This document shows, in pieces, positions 1 to 8,138 of a stretch of 64,000 nt of DNA; position 1 is the first letter of the stretch, and every line of letters starts with the position of its first letter. The DNA lies in contig NZ_CP109027.1 of NCBI RefSeq assembly GCF_036226885.1, forward strand, positions 682,001 to 746,000. Reading direction: 5' to 3'. Made by a program: the position numbers and the translations under genes. Source of the DNA: Streptomyces sp. NBC_00663 (GTDB taxonomy: Bacteria; Actinomycetota; Actinomycetes; Streptomycetales; Streptomycetaceae). Below the pieces are notes generated by a model. The model made no database searches and was not told the DNA's origin. It was given only the letters and a program-made list of their open reading frames with translations.

Positions 1-114
1 GCAGGCGCCGAAGTGGAGGGCGGGTGCGGGCGGGGGTGTGGCGTGGGCAGGGGCGGCGGGCAGGGCGGCGGCTGCGGCCGTGAGCACGGACAGCAGGGCG
101 GTACGACGAGACAA
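1..114 (-). CDS. N-terminus of a secreted protein (partial, runs off the window)
   Basis: Only the first 38 codons are present; the rest lies before base 1. A TTG start at 114 is preceded by GGAG seven bases upstream. The peptide begins with SRRTALLSVL, a short basic stretch followed by an alanine/leucine-rich core and APAHA, which looks like a Sec signal peptide with a cleavage site near residue 24. The mature start (ALHFGAC) hints at a secreted alpha/beta-hydrolase, but this is too little to assign a family. The gene is divergent from the metal-chelator operon and shares its intergenic region, including the Zur-like operator at 185-199, so it may be co-regulated. Confidence 0.55.
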   Translation of the reverse strand, partial: MSRRTALLSVLTAAAAALPAAPAHATPPPAPALHFGAC

Positions 115-184
115 GGGTCGCTCCGGGCAGAGGGCGGTAAGCGAGGGCAGTGGCGGTGAGGGACGGCAGTAAGGGACTGGTAAA

Positions 185-199
185 TGAAAATGATTATCG
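185..199. promoter_or_regulatory. Zur-like operator
   Basis: TGAAAATGATTATCG agrees at 13 of 15 positions with the actinobacterial Zur consensus I recall, TGAAAATGATTTTCA. It is an imperfect palindrome and an AT-rich island in otherwise very GC-rich DNA. It lies 94 bases before the first operon gene (GTG at 293) and 71 bases from the divergent start at 114. That placement suits zinc-dependent repression of one or both transcripts. Zur and Fur/IdeR boxes are related, so iron control is possible but fits less well. Confidence 0.65.
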
Positions 200-292
200 A
201 TAGCTTGTCTGGGCGCAAGGTCCGGCCCCTCCCGCCCGAGGGCTTCTCCGGGCTGCCCTGAATCCTGAACTCACTGCACGAAAAGGGGAGTT

Positions 293-1549
293 GTGGCTCA
301 TCTGCTGATGGTCGAGAGCTGGGTCGGGTCGATGAGCAGACTTCTGCCGAGGGCCATCCGGGAGGGTGGGCACGAGTTCACGTTCCTCACCCGCGATCTG
401 CACCACTACCTCCGCTCGGCGCCCGAGGGCACCGCTCATCCGCTGCTCGGCGCGCGGAACGTCATCACCGCCGACACGAACGACTTGGACACCCTGCTGC
501 CCGAGATCGAGCGGCTGCACGCGGTGCTGCGCTTCGACGGGGTGCTCACCTCCTGCGACTACTACCTGCCGGCGGTGGCGCGGATCGCCGGACGTCTGGG
601 CCTGGCGGGCCCCGGTCCGGAGGCGGTCGAGAACGCCTGCCGCAAGGACGCCACCCGCCGGGTCCTCGCCGACGCGGGGGTGCCCGGACCACGTTTCGCC
701 GTGCACGAGGAGTGGGCCGATCTCGCCCGCGCGGCACGGGAGATCGGCTATCCGCTGGTGGTCAAGCCGGTCGACCTGTGCGCGGGCATGTATGTGCGAC
801 GCGTGGACGACGAGGAGCAACTCGCCACCGCGGTGCGCGCGTTGGCCGACTTCCCGGTCAACGCCCGTGGCCAGCGCCGGGACCCCGCGGTCCAGGTGGA
901 GGAGCTGCTGGACGGCCCCGAGGTGAGCGTCGAGACCGTGTCGTACGCCGGGGCGGTGCACGTGGTGGGCGTGACCGACAAGAGCATCGCCGGGGCGCCC
1001 GCGTTCATCGAGACCGGGCACATGTTCCCGGCCGCCCTGTCGGCCGCCGACACCGAGGCCGCCGAGCACACCGCCCTCGCCGCGCTCAAGGCCCTCGGCC
1101 TCACCGACGGGGTCGTGGCCCACACCGAGATCAAGCTGACCTCCGCCGGTCCCCGCGTGGTCGAGGTCAATCCCCGCCCGGCCGGGAACCGCATCACCGA
1201 ACTGGTCCGCCATGTCACCAGCATCGACCTGGCCGCGGCCTTCGTCGACGTCTCCCTCGGCCACGCACCCGACCTGCGGGGCGGCGACACCGGGCTGCGC
1301 AGCGCGGCCATCGGCTTCCTGGTGCCGGAGGCCGCGGGCACACTCGAAGCCCTCGGCGGGGACGAACTCCGCGATGCCCCAGGCGTGTTGGAGCTACAAC
1401 TCGCCGATCCGGGCCGGCCGGTCACCGCGGCGGGCAGCAACAACGAGTACCTCGGGCACGTCATGGCGGCCGATGCCACGGGACTGGGCGCCCGCGAGCG
1501 GGTCGAGGCCCTGCTCGGCGAGCTGCGGTCCGGGCTGGTGATCCGATGA
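293..1549 (+). CDS. ATP-grasp carboxylate-amine ligase
   Basis: A 418-residue cytoplasmic ATP-grasp protein of the biotin carboxylase/L-amino acid ligase type. It probably activates a carboxylate as an acyl phosphate and joins it to an amine. The N-terminal preATP domain covers about 1-110. The ATP-binding lysine is in VVKPVD (K158). The metal-binding signature EVNPRPAGN holds E291 and N293, as in BacD-type dipeptide ligases, and a C-terminal domain follows about 320-418. GTG at 293 was chosen because of AAAAGGGGAG just upstream and because the fold begins at once with HLLMVESW; ATG 308 is possible but too far from the site. It is the first gene of the operon and overlaps the next by ATGA. 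The substrate is unknown; the neighbours suggest a small chelator. Confidence 0.88.
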   Translation: MAHLLMVESWVGSMSRLLPRAIREGGHEFTFLTRDLHHYLRSAPEGTAHPLLGARNVITADTNDLDTLLPEIERLHAVLRFDGVLTSCDYYLPAVARIAGRLGLAGPGPEAVENACRKDATRRVLADAGVPGPRFAVHEEWADLARAAREIGYPLVVKPVDLCAGMYVRRVDDEEQLATAVRALADFPVNARGQRRDPAVQVEELLDGPEVSVETVSYAGAVHVVGVTDKSIAGAPAFIETGHMFPAALSAADTEAAEHTALAALKALGLTDGVVAHTEIKLTSAGPRVVEVNPRPAGNRITELVRHVTSIDLAAAFVDVSLGHAPDLRGGDTGLRSAAIGFLVPEAAGTLEALGGDELRDAPGVLELQLADPGRPVTAAGSNNEYLGHVMAADATGLGARERVEALLGELRSGLVIR

Positions 1550-2406
1550 CCGCCGTCACCGGCACCTTGAGTTTCGACGACCTCCTCACCCGCGTCCGCG
1601 CAGGTGAGCTGGGCCCGGACCCGGCCGCACAGCGCATCACCGTGGCCTTCACCACGCGACAGGCCGTACGGCACGACGGGCGCGGCAGCGGCTATCGCAA
1701 CGAGGTGTTGAGCCTGCGCCTGGGCGGAGCCGTCGGCTCCTGCGCGGTCGAGCCCGGCACCCTGCCCGACGAGGCCATGGAGGAGTGCGTGGGCGCCGAC
1801 GTGGCCCGACTGCTGGAGCATCCCTCGCTTCCGGTGCGCGTGGCCGCGCTGGACGCCTATCTGATGCACGTCGCCCCGCACACGCCGGAACACGGGGCGC
1901 GCCCCACCGCGCTGCCCGCCGGCACCTCGCTCGACAAGTCCCGCGCCCGGGCGGCGGCCGTGGTCGGTCTGCTCGATCTGCCGGCGGGCGCCACCGTGCT
2001 GGTGGTGGGGGTCGTCAACTCCCTGTTGGAGGCGCTGCGTTCACGGGGGCTCGGTTACGTGCCCTGTGACCTCAAGGGCGGGCTGACCGAGTGGGGCGAG
2101 GGGGTCGTCACCGACGCGCTCGCCGAGGCGGGCCGCTGCGACGCGCTGCTGGTGTCGGGGATGACACTCGGCAACGGCACCTTCGATCCGCTGCGGGAAC
2201 ACGCGCGGACGTACGGCAAGCAGCTGGTCGCGTTCGCGCAGACCGGCAGTGCCGTGCTGCCGCGCTTCCTCGGCCACGGAGTGAGCGCGGTGTGCGCCGA
2301 GCCGTACCCCTTCTTCTGGCTCGACGGCGGTGCGGGTGTCGTCCACCGCTACGGCGTCGGCCCAGGCGCTGCGTGTCGCGGCGACCGTCCGGAGGGCGGG
2401 CGATGA
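1546..2406 (+). CDS. DUF4213/DUF364 Rossmann-like protein
   Basis: A 286-residue protein whose two halves match the paired DUF4213 and DUF364 families, often annotated as putative heavy-metal chelation proteins. The first half (about 1-120) resembles an enolase N-terminal-like fold and includes SLRLGGAVGSCAVEPG. The second half (from about 145) has a Rossmann-like strand and turn, VLVVGVVNSLLEALRSRG, then a stretch ending in CAEPYPFFWL. Family members usually sit near metal or siderophore genes, and their biochemistry is poorly known. Here it overlaps the ligase upstream and the PLP enzyme downstream by 4 bases each, so it is probably made with them. It could act in biosynthesis, metal loading or metal release. 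Confidence 0.72.
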   Translation: MTAVTGTLSFDDLLTRVRAGELGPDPAAQRITVAFTTRQAVRHDGRGSGYRNEVLSLRLGGAVGSCAVEPGTLPDEAMEECVGADVARLLEHPSLPVRVAALDAYLMHVAPHTPEHGARPTALPAGTSLDKSRARAAAVVGLLDLPAGATVLVVGVVNSLLEALRSRGLGYVPCDLKGGLTEWGEGVVTDALAEAGRCDALLVSGMTLGNGTFDPLREHARTYGKQLVAFAQTGSAVLPRFLGHGVSAVCAEPYPFFWLDGGAGVVHRYGVGPGAACRGDRPEGGR

Positions 2407-3479
2407 CCACCGCCGCTGTCCTCCCCGTCGCCCGCCCGGAACTGCTCGGCCTCCTCGGCCGCACCCCCCTGCTCCGTGTCACCGCCGAACTGCCCGGCCC
2501 GCACCCCGGGTTCTGGGCCAAGCTCGAAGGGCTCGCGGCGGGCGGCATGAAGGCTCGGGCCGCCGTGTCGATGCTGCTGGGCGCCCGGGAGCGCGGCCAA
2601 CTACGGCCGGGCGCACCGGTGGTGGAGTCGACGTCAGGGACGCTCGGCATCGGGCTCGCCTTCGCGGGCCAGGCCCTCGGGCATCCCGTCGTGCTGGTCG
2701 GAGACAGTGAACTGGAGCCTTCCATGCGGCAGTTGCTGCGCTCCCACGGCGTCCGGCTGGAGATCGTGGACCGCCCGGCCCCCGTGGGCGGCTGGCAGGC
2801 GGCGCGGCTGGACCGGTTGCGGGAACTGCTGGCGGTACTGCCCGGCGCGTACTGGCCGGATCAGTACAACAACCCCGACAACAGCGCCGGTTACGCCTCC
2901 CTGGCCGCCGAGATCGTCGACCGGCTGGACCATCTGGACATCCTGGTGTGCAGCGTCGGCACGGGCGGCCACAGCGCCGGCCTCATCGTCCCGCTGCGCC
3001 GACGCTGGCCCGCGCTGCGCCTGATCGGCGTCGACTCGACCGGGTCCACCATCTTCGGCCAGCCCGCCCGGCCCCGGCTGATGCGCGGGCTGGGCAGCAG
3101 CATCCATCCGCGCAACGTCGCCTACGACGCCTTCGACGAGGTCCACTGGGTCGGCCCCGCCGAGGCCGTGGACACCTGCCGTCGCCTTGCCCGGGGCAGT
3201 TTCGTCAGCGGTGGCTGGAGCACCGGCGCCGCCGCCCGCGTCGCGGCCTGGGCCGCCCGAGTCCACCCCGGCGCGGTCGTCGCCACGGTCTTCCCCGACG
3301 GCCCGCACCGCTACCTCGGCACCGTCTACGACGACGACTTCGCCGCCGCCCACGGCCTCGACCCGGCCACGGCCGCCACCCGCCCCGTCGAGATCCCGCA
3401 CCCCCGCGCCGCCGAGGCCACCGGCTGGGTGCGCTGCACCCGCGTCGCCGACCCTCTGCTCCTGGAAAGGACCCCGTGA
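2403..3479 (+). CDS. cysteine synthase-like PLP enzyme
   Basis: A 358-residue fold-type II PLP enzyme of the cysteine synthase/cystathionine beta-synthase group. K50 in GGMKAR is at the Schiff-base position. ESTSGT (75-80) matches the substrate loop, which is normally TSGNTG, and GTGGHSAG (from G186) is the phosphate-binding loop. The asparagine usually found in the substrate loop is absent, so simple cysteine synthesis is unlikely. Relatives such as SbnA carry out beta-replacement on phosphoserine or acetylserine with an amino acid nitrogen to build diaminopropionate units for metallophores, and a similar C-N bond formation is my inference here. ATG 2403 overlaps the previous stop, and the gene overlaps the next by GTGA. 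Confidence 0.82.
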   Translation: MTTAAVLPVARPELLGLLGRTPLLRVTAELPGPHPGFWAKLEGLAAGGMKARAAVSMLLGARERGQLRPGAPVVESTSGTLGIGLAFAGQALGHPVVLVGDSELEPSMRQLLRSHGVRLEIVDRPAPVGGWQAARLDRLRELLAVLPGAYWPDQYNNPDNSAGYASLAAEIVDRLDHLDILVCSVGTGGHSAGLIVPLRRRWPALRLIGVDSTGSTIFGQPARPRLMRGLGSSIHPRNVAYDAFDEVHWVGPAEAVDTCRRLARGSFVSGGWSTGAAARVAAWAARVHPGAVVATVFPDGPHRYLGTVYDDDFAAAHGLDPATAATRPVEIPHPRAAEATGWVRCTRVADPLLLERTP

Positions 3480-4525
3480 AGGCCAGCCTGCGCACCGTAC
3501 GCCTCGCACTCGCCGAGCCGCTGCGCATCTCCCGCTCCACCATGTCCGCCCGCGACGCCGTGTGGCTGACCGTCGAGCACGACGGCGCCACCGGCCACGG
3601 CGAGGCCGTCACCAGCGTCTACTACGGACTCGACACCGACACCCTCGTACGACTGCTGGCCGCCGCCGGTACGGCCCTCGCGCGCTTCCCCGACCCCGAA
3701 ACCGCCCTGTACGCATCGGAGTTGACCACCGCAGGCACTCCCCCGGCCGTGACCGCCGCCGTCGAGGCGGCCCTGTTCGACCTCGTCGGCAAGCGGGCCG
3801 GGGTCCCCGTCCACCGGCTGCTCGGCACGGCGGAACCGCCGGTCGCCGCCACCGCCCGCACCATCGGCATCACCTCGCCGTCCGACGCGGCGGCGCAGGC
3901 GCGACGGCTCGCGGCGAGCGGCTTCGAGGTCATCAAGGTCAAGGCGGGAACCGTCGACCCGGAGGACGACGTGGAGCGCGTCCGCGTCATCCGCGACGTC
4001 GCTCCCGGCGCCCGACTGCTCCTCGACCCCAATGGCGCCTGGACGCCGGCCCAGGCCGAGGCGCTGCTCCCGCGGTTCGCCGAGCTGGGCGTGGAAGCCG
4101 TCGAGCAGCCGCTCGCGCCCGGCACCCCGGAGGCGCTGGGCGCGCTGGCGGAACGCTCACCCCTGCCGGTCATCGCCGACGAGGACGCGGTGGACCTGGA
4201 GGACGTACGCCGCCTCACCGGACGCGTCCAGGGCATCAACGTCAAGCTCGCCAAGTGCGGCGGAGTGCGCGCGGCCCTGCGGATCGCCGCGTCGCTCGAC
4301 GGCAGTGGCACGGAGCTGATGCTGGGCTGTCTCACCGCCAGCAGCCTCGGTCTCGCGCCCGCCGTGCACCTGGCCGACCGGGCCCGCTGGACCGACCTCG
4401 ACGGACATCTGCTGCTCGCCCACGACCCGTGGACCGGCATCGGCGGCGCGGACGGCGTCGTACGCGCAAATGACCTGCCCGGTCTGGGAGTTGTGGAGGT
4501 GGGGGCGTATGAGGACGTGGCGTGA
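3476..4525 (+). CDS. enolase-superfamily protein, dipeptide epimerase-like
   Basis: A 349-residue member of the muconate lactonizing subgroup of the enolase superfamily. The acid/base lysines are in KVK (K154, K156). Metal ligands are D184 in LLLDPNG, E210 in EQPL and D235/D237 in ADED. The opposite-face base is a lysine in INVKLAK (K257 or K260). A C-terminal DLD (D307-x-D309) matches the motif that binds the free amino group of the dipeptide in L-Ala-D/L-Glu epimerases. The likely reaction is Mg-dependent alpha-carbon epimerisation of a dipeptide or N-modified amino acid. With the ATP-grasp ligase three genes upstream, this suggests that the product contains an amide bond and a D-configured centre. 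It could instead be an o-succinylbenzoate synthase-like or N-acylamino acid racemase member. Confidence 0.8.
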   Translation: MKASLRTVRLALAEPLRISRSTMSARDAVWLTVEHDGATGHGEAVTSVYYGLDTDTLVRLLAAAGTALARFPDPETALYASELTTAGTPPAVTAAVEAALFDLVGKRAGVPVHRLLGTAEPPVAATARTIGITSPSDAAAQARRLAASGFEVIKVKAGTVDPEDDVERVRVIRDVAPGARLLLDPNGAWTPAQAEALLPRFAELGVEAVEQPLAPGTPEALGALAERSPLPVIADEDAVDLEDVRRLTGRVQGINVKLAKCGGVRAALRIAASLDGSGTELMLGCLTASSLGLAPAVHLADRARWTDLDGHLLLAHDPWTGIGGADGVVRANDLPGLGVVEVGAYEDVA

Positions 4526-5759
4526 GATACGTGGCTTTCCGCTCGCCGTCCAGCTCCTGCTGGTCAACCAGCTCGGTGTCAACACCGGCTTCTATCTCCT
4601 CATCCCCTACCTCGCCACCCATCTCACCGACCATCTGGGCATGTCGGCGGCCGTCGTCGGGATCGTCCTCGGGGTGCGCAACCTCAGCCAGCAGGGCCTG
4701 TTCATCATCGGCGGCTCGGCCGCCGACCGGCTCGGCGCGCGCGGCGTCATCATCGCCGGATGCGCGCTGCGGACCCTGGGGTTCGCGCTGTTCGCGCTCG
4801 GCGACGACCTGGCCGTACTGCTCGCCGCGTCCGTGCTCAGCGGGCTGGCGGGGGCCTTGTTCAACCCCGCCGTGCGCACCTACATCGCCCAGGAGGCCGA
4901 CGAGCGCAAGGCGGAGGCGTTCGCCCTGTTCAACGTGTTCGCCACGACCGGCGCCCTGATCGGCCCGCTGCTGGGCAGCGCCCTGCTGCTCGTCGACTTC
5001 CGTACGTCCGCGCTCACCGCCGCCGGGATATTCGCCGTCCTCACTCTCGCCCAGGCCCTGGTGCTGCCGGTCCGCACGGTCGAGCCCGGCAAGGGCACGG
5101 TGCTCGCCGACTGGCGCGAGGTGCTCGGCAACCGGGGCTTCCTCGCCTTCGCGCTCGCCATGGTCGGCATGTTCACCCTGGAGAACCAGCTGTATCTGCT
5201 GCTGCCCGACGGCGCCCGGCGGGCCACCGGCTGGGACGGTGCCGCGGGGCTCGTCTTCCTGGTCGGCACGCTCACCAACCTGGCGCTGCAACTGCGCATC
5301 ACCCGGGCCCTCAAGGGGCGGGGTCACAGGGCGCGTTGGATCGCCACCGGCCTCGGCCTGATGGCGGTGGCCTTCCTGCCGCCCGCCCTGGCCGTGGGCT
5401 CCTCCGGCCACCCCGTGCTGCGCGCGCTGCCCGTCCTCGCCGGCGCCCTGCTGCTCTACCTCGGGGTGATGGTCGCCCAGCCGTTCGTCATGGAGCTGAT
5501 CCCCGGCTTCGGCCGCAGCGAGCTGACCGGCACCTACTTCGGCGTCTTCTACGTGGTGTCCGGCATCGCCGCCGCCGTAGGCAACACAGTCGTCGGCTGG
5601 GCCATGGACGCCGGGGAGCGCGGCGACGCCGACTGGCTGCCGTGGGCCTGCTGCGCGCTCTTCGGGCTGGCCTCGGCGCTGGGCGTGGCCTGGCTGCACC
5701 GGGCGGGCACGCTCCCGACGCCGCCGAAGCCCGCCGTACCCGTACCGGCGACGGCTTGA
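4509..5759 (+). CDS. MFS transporter (putative chelator exporter)
   Basis: A 416-residue integral membrane protein with about twelve hydrophobic segments, of the major facilitator superfamily. The loop after the second helix (GGSAADRLGARGVIIAG) carries the family's D-R-x-G signature. ATG 4509 was chosen because GGAGG lies about nine bases upstream and MRTWREIRGFPLA leads straight into the first helix. It overlaps the epimerase gene by 17 bases. Placed between biosynthetic genes and an Opp-type importer, it most likely exports the small-molecule product, as CntE does for staphylopine. Substrate and direction are inferred from context only. Confidence 0.82.
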   Translation: MRTWREIRGFPLAVQLLLVNQLGVNTGFYLLIPYLATHLTDHLGMSAAVVGIVLGVRNLSQQGLFIIGGSAADRLGARGVIIAGCALRTLGFALFALGDDLAVLLAASVLSGLAGALFNPAVRTYIAQEADERKAEAFALFNVFATTGALIGPLLGSALLLVDFRTSALTAAGIFAVLTLAQALVLPVRTVEPGKGTVLADWREVLGNRGFLAFALAMVGMFTLENQLYLLLPDGARRATGWDGAAGLVFLVGTLTNLALQLRITRALKGRGHRARWIATGLGLMAVAFLPPALAVGSSGHPVLRALPVLAGALLLYLGVMVAQPFVMELIPGFGRSELTGTYFGVFYVVSGIAAAVGNTVVGWAMDAGERGDADWLPWACCALFGLASALGVAWLHRAGTLPTPPKPAVPVPATA

Positions 5760-5771
5760 GGAGGCACCCGG

Positions 5772-6560
5772 ATGGCTCTTCGGCGCAATCTCCTCACCGA
5801 CAACCCCGAGCTGTACGAGGTCCGCTTCCCCGACCCCGACCGGCTGGCCGGGCGCTGGGCGCAGGACTGCCTGCGCCGGCACGGTGCCGGACCGCGCGTC
5901 CTCGACATGGGCTGCGGCACCGGCCGCGACGCCGCCCATCTGCATGGCGTGGGCCGCACGGTCACGGGTGCCGACGTCTCCGAGGCGATGCTCGCCCACG
6001 CCCGCGTCCACCATCCCGGACCCGAGTACGTCCACGCCGACCTGCACGGGTTCGACATCGGGGTGTTCGACGCCGTCGTGTGCCTGGACAGCGCGCTGCT
6101 GTACTGCCACACCAACGCCCAGCTGGACGCGTTCCTGACGTCCTGCCGCCGTGCCCTGTCGGCCGGTGGGCTGCTGGTCGCGGAGATGCGCAACGGCGCG
6201 TACTTCCTCGGCCGCACCGACCTCCTGGACACACCCACCGTCGACTCCTTCACCTGGCAGGGCACCGTCCACCGCTCCACGACCACGCTCACCGTGGACC
6301 GCACAGCCCAACTCCTGTGCCGCACCCGCGTCTGGACGACCGACGACGGCTCGGAGCCGGTCGAGCAGCACTCCGCGTGGCGGCTGCTGTTCCCGCAGGA
6401 GCTACGGCAGCTGCTGACCACGCACGGCTTCGAGGTGCTCGAACTCCACGACGGCCCCGGCCCGCGCACCGAACCACCGTGGCAGGCAGGCCGGTTGCCC
6501 GGCGACACGGCGGACGCCGACCGACTGCATGTCGTCGCCCGCCTCAACTCCACCCTCTGA
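5772..6560 (+). CDS. class I SAM-dependent methyltransferase
   Basis: A 262-residue methyltransferase. Motif I is VLDMGCGTGRDAAHL (about residues 42-56), followed by the acidic loop TGADVSEAML and the post-motif HADLHGFDIGVFDAVV. GAGGAGG stands eight bases before ATG 5772, and the gene begins 12 bases after the exporter stop, so it is in the same operon. The methylated group (N, O or carboxylate) cannot be read from the sequence. It probably tailors the chelator or modifies a precursor. It lies after the exporter gene rather than among the other enzymes, so a role in processing the re-imported complex is also possible. Confidence 0.8.
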   Translation: MALRRNLLTDNPELYEVRFPDPDRLAGRWAQDCLRRHGAGPRVLDMGCGTGRDAAHLHGVGRTVTGADVSEAMLAHARVHHPGPEYVHADLHGFDIGVFDAVVCLDSALLYCHTNAQLDAFLTSCRRALSAGGLLVAEMRNGAYFLGRTDLLDTPTVDSFTWQGTVHRSTTTLTVDRTAQLLCRTRVWTTDDGSEPVEQHSAWRLLFPQELRQLLTTHGFEVLELHDGPGPRTEPPWQAGRLPGDTADADRLHVVARLNSTL

Positions 6561-6581
6561 CCTCACCCTTCAAGGACCTCC

Positions 6582-8138
6582 ATGTACGACGAACGCCATC
6601 CCGCCCTGCGCCGACGCGGTTTCCTCGCCGCCACCTCGCTGGGCGCGCTCGCCCTCGCCGGGTGCGGCACCGACGACAGCGACCCCAAGAGCGGCGGCGC
6701 TCCGAAGAGCGGTGGGCGGCTGCGGGCCGCGTTCGCGGGCGGCGGTGCGAGCGAGACCCTCGATCCGCACCTGGCCAACCTCTTCGCCGACGCGGCCCGG
6801 GCCAAGGCCCTCTACGACAAACTCGCCGACTACGGCCCGGACTTGTCCGCGCAGCCCCGGCTCGCCGAGAAATGGGAGACGAACAAGACCCTGGACCGCT
6901 GGCAGGTGACCCTGCGTCAGGCCACCTTCCACGACGGCCGGCCGGTCACCGCCGCCGACGTCCTGTACAGCTACCGCCGTATCGCCGACCCGGACCAGGC
7001 GTTCCGCGCCAAGGCCTCCCTGGAGCCCATCGACCTCGACGCCAGCCGGGCGACCGGGCAGCGGTCGATCGAGTTCGTGCTCAAGCGGCCCACGGCCGAA
7101 TTCCCCAACGTGCTGGCCGCGTTCGGGGCGTACATCGTCCCGGAGAAGGCCACCGACTTCGACAAGAACCCGATCGGCTCCGGCCCCTTCCGGTTCGTCT
7201 CCTTCGCCCCCGGCCGTTCGGCCGTCTTCCGCCGGTACGACGACTACTGGGAGGGCGCCCCGCACCTCGACGAGGTCGAGTTCGTGGTCGCCAACGAAGA
7301 GTCCGCCCGCGTCAACGCGCTCCTCGGCGGACAGGTCGAGTACGCGCACGAGCTCAACCCGACGACCGCCCGCGCCCATGAGGGCAGCGGGCAGATCGAG
7401 ATCGTGCGGCTGCGCAACAGTGCGATGCAGGCGTTCTGCATGAAGACGGACCGGCCTCCCTTCGACGACGCGCGGGTGCGGCAGGCGTTCTTCCTCATCG
7501 CCGACCGCAAGGAACTCGTCGACGGCGCCCTGTCCGGGGCGGGGGCGGTCGGCAACGACCTGTTCGGCAAGGGGTACGAGTACTACGACGACTCGCTCCC
7601 CCAACGCGAGCAGGACCTCGACAAGGCCCGTGCCCTGCTCAAGCGGGCCGGCGCCGAGAACCTCAAGGTCACCCTGGACACCTCGGCCGTCGCCGCCGGG
7701 TTCACCGAGGCCGCGAGCATCTTCCGCGACCAGGCGGCCAAGGCCGGGGTCACCGTCGACGTGAAGATGGGCAGCAAGGACTCCTACTGGGCCGACATCC
7801 TCAACAACGGCACCCTGTGCTGCTACCGCTCGGGCGCCCTCCCCATCGAGGCCCATATCTCCCAGCGGCTGCTCACCGGCTCCACCACCAACGCCACCAA
7901 GTGGCGGCACAAGGACTTCGACGCGCTCTACGCGCAGGCCCAGTCCACCCGCGACGAGACCGCCCGGGCCGCCGTCTACGACCGGATGCAGCGCCGCCTG
8001 TACTCCGAGGGCGGTTTCCTGATCTGGGGGTTCGCCGACTGGATCCTCGGAACGGCCCGCACTGTACGGGGAGTCGAGGCCAAGGCACCCGCCAACACAC
8101 TCGACTGGGCGCGGTTCGACAAGGTCTGGCTGGCGTGA
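6582..8138 (+). CDS. Tat-exported ABC substrate-binding lipoprotein, family 5
   Basis: A 518-residue extracytoplasmic solute-binding protein of family 5 (OppA/DppA/NikA/CntA type). The signal carries a twin-arginine motif (RRGF, 11-14) and a lipobox LAGC with lipidated C28. The mature protein has typical family 5 features: an N-terminal ETLDPH region, LAEKWETN, TFHDGRPVTAADVLYS, and GSGPFRFV in the middle. Tat export suggests folding before secretion. The family binds peptides, nickel chelates or metallophore-metal complexes; here a metal complex is inferred from the Zur-like box and adjoining biosynthetic genes. The next permease gene overlaps its stop by GTGA. Confidence 0.88.
   Translation: MYDERHPALRRRGFLAATSLGALALAGCGTDDSDPKSGGAPKSGGRLRAAFAGGGASETLDPHLANLFADAARAKALYDKLADYGPDLSAQPRLAEKWETNKTLDRWQVTLRQATFHDGRPVTAADVLYSYRRIADPDQAFRAKASLEPIDLDASRATGQRSIEFVLKRPTAEFPNVLAAFGAYIVPEKATDFDKNPIGSGPFRFVSFAPGRSAVFRRYDDYWEGAPHLDEVEFVVANEESARVNALLGGQVEYAHELNPTTARAHEGSGQIEIVRLRNSAMQAFCMKTDRPPFDDARVRQAFFLIADRKELVDGALSGAGAVGNDLFGKGYEYYDDSLPQREQDLDKARALLKRAGAENLKVTLDTSAVAAGFTEAASIFRDQAAKAGVTVDVKMGSKDSYWADILNNGTLCCYRSGALPIEAHISQRLLTGSTTNATKWRHKDFDALYAQAQSTRDETARAAVYDRMQRRLYSEGGFLIWGFADWILGTARTVRGVEAKAPANTLDWARFDKVWLA

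Noticed and set aside
185..199. IdeR/DmdR iron box in place of a Zur box
   Set aside because: The TTAGGTTAGGCTCACCTAA pattern of actinobacterial iron boxes is absent. The AAATGATT core fits Zur better, although cross-recognition cannot be excluded.
4332..6371. 679-residue open frame on the minus strand across the MFS and methyltransferase genes
   Set aside because: Low-complexity, Glu/Gly/Gln-rich product with no recognisable domain; the plus-strand genes are clear.
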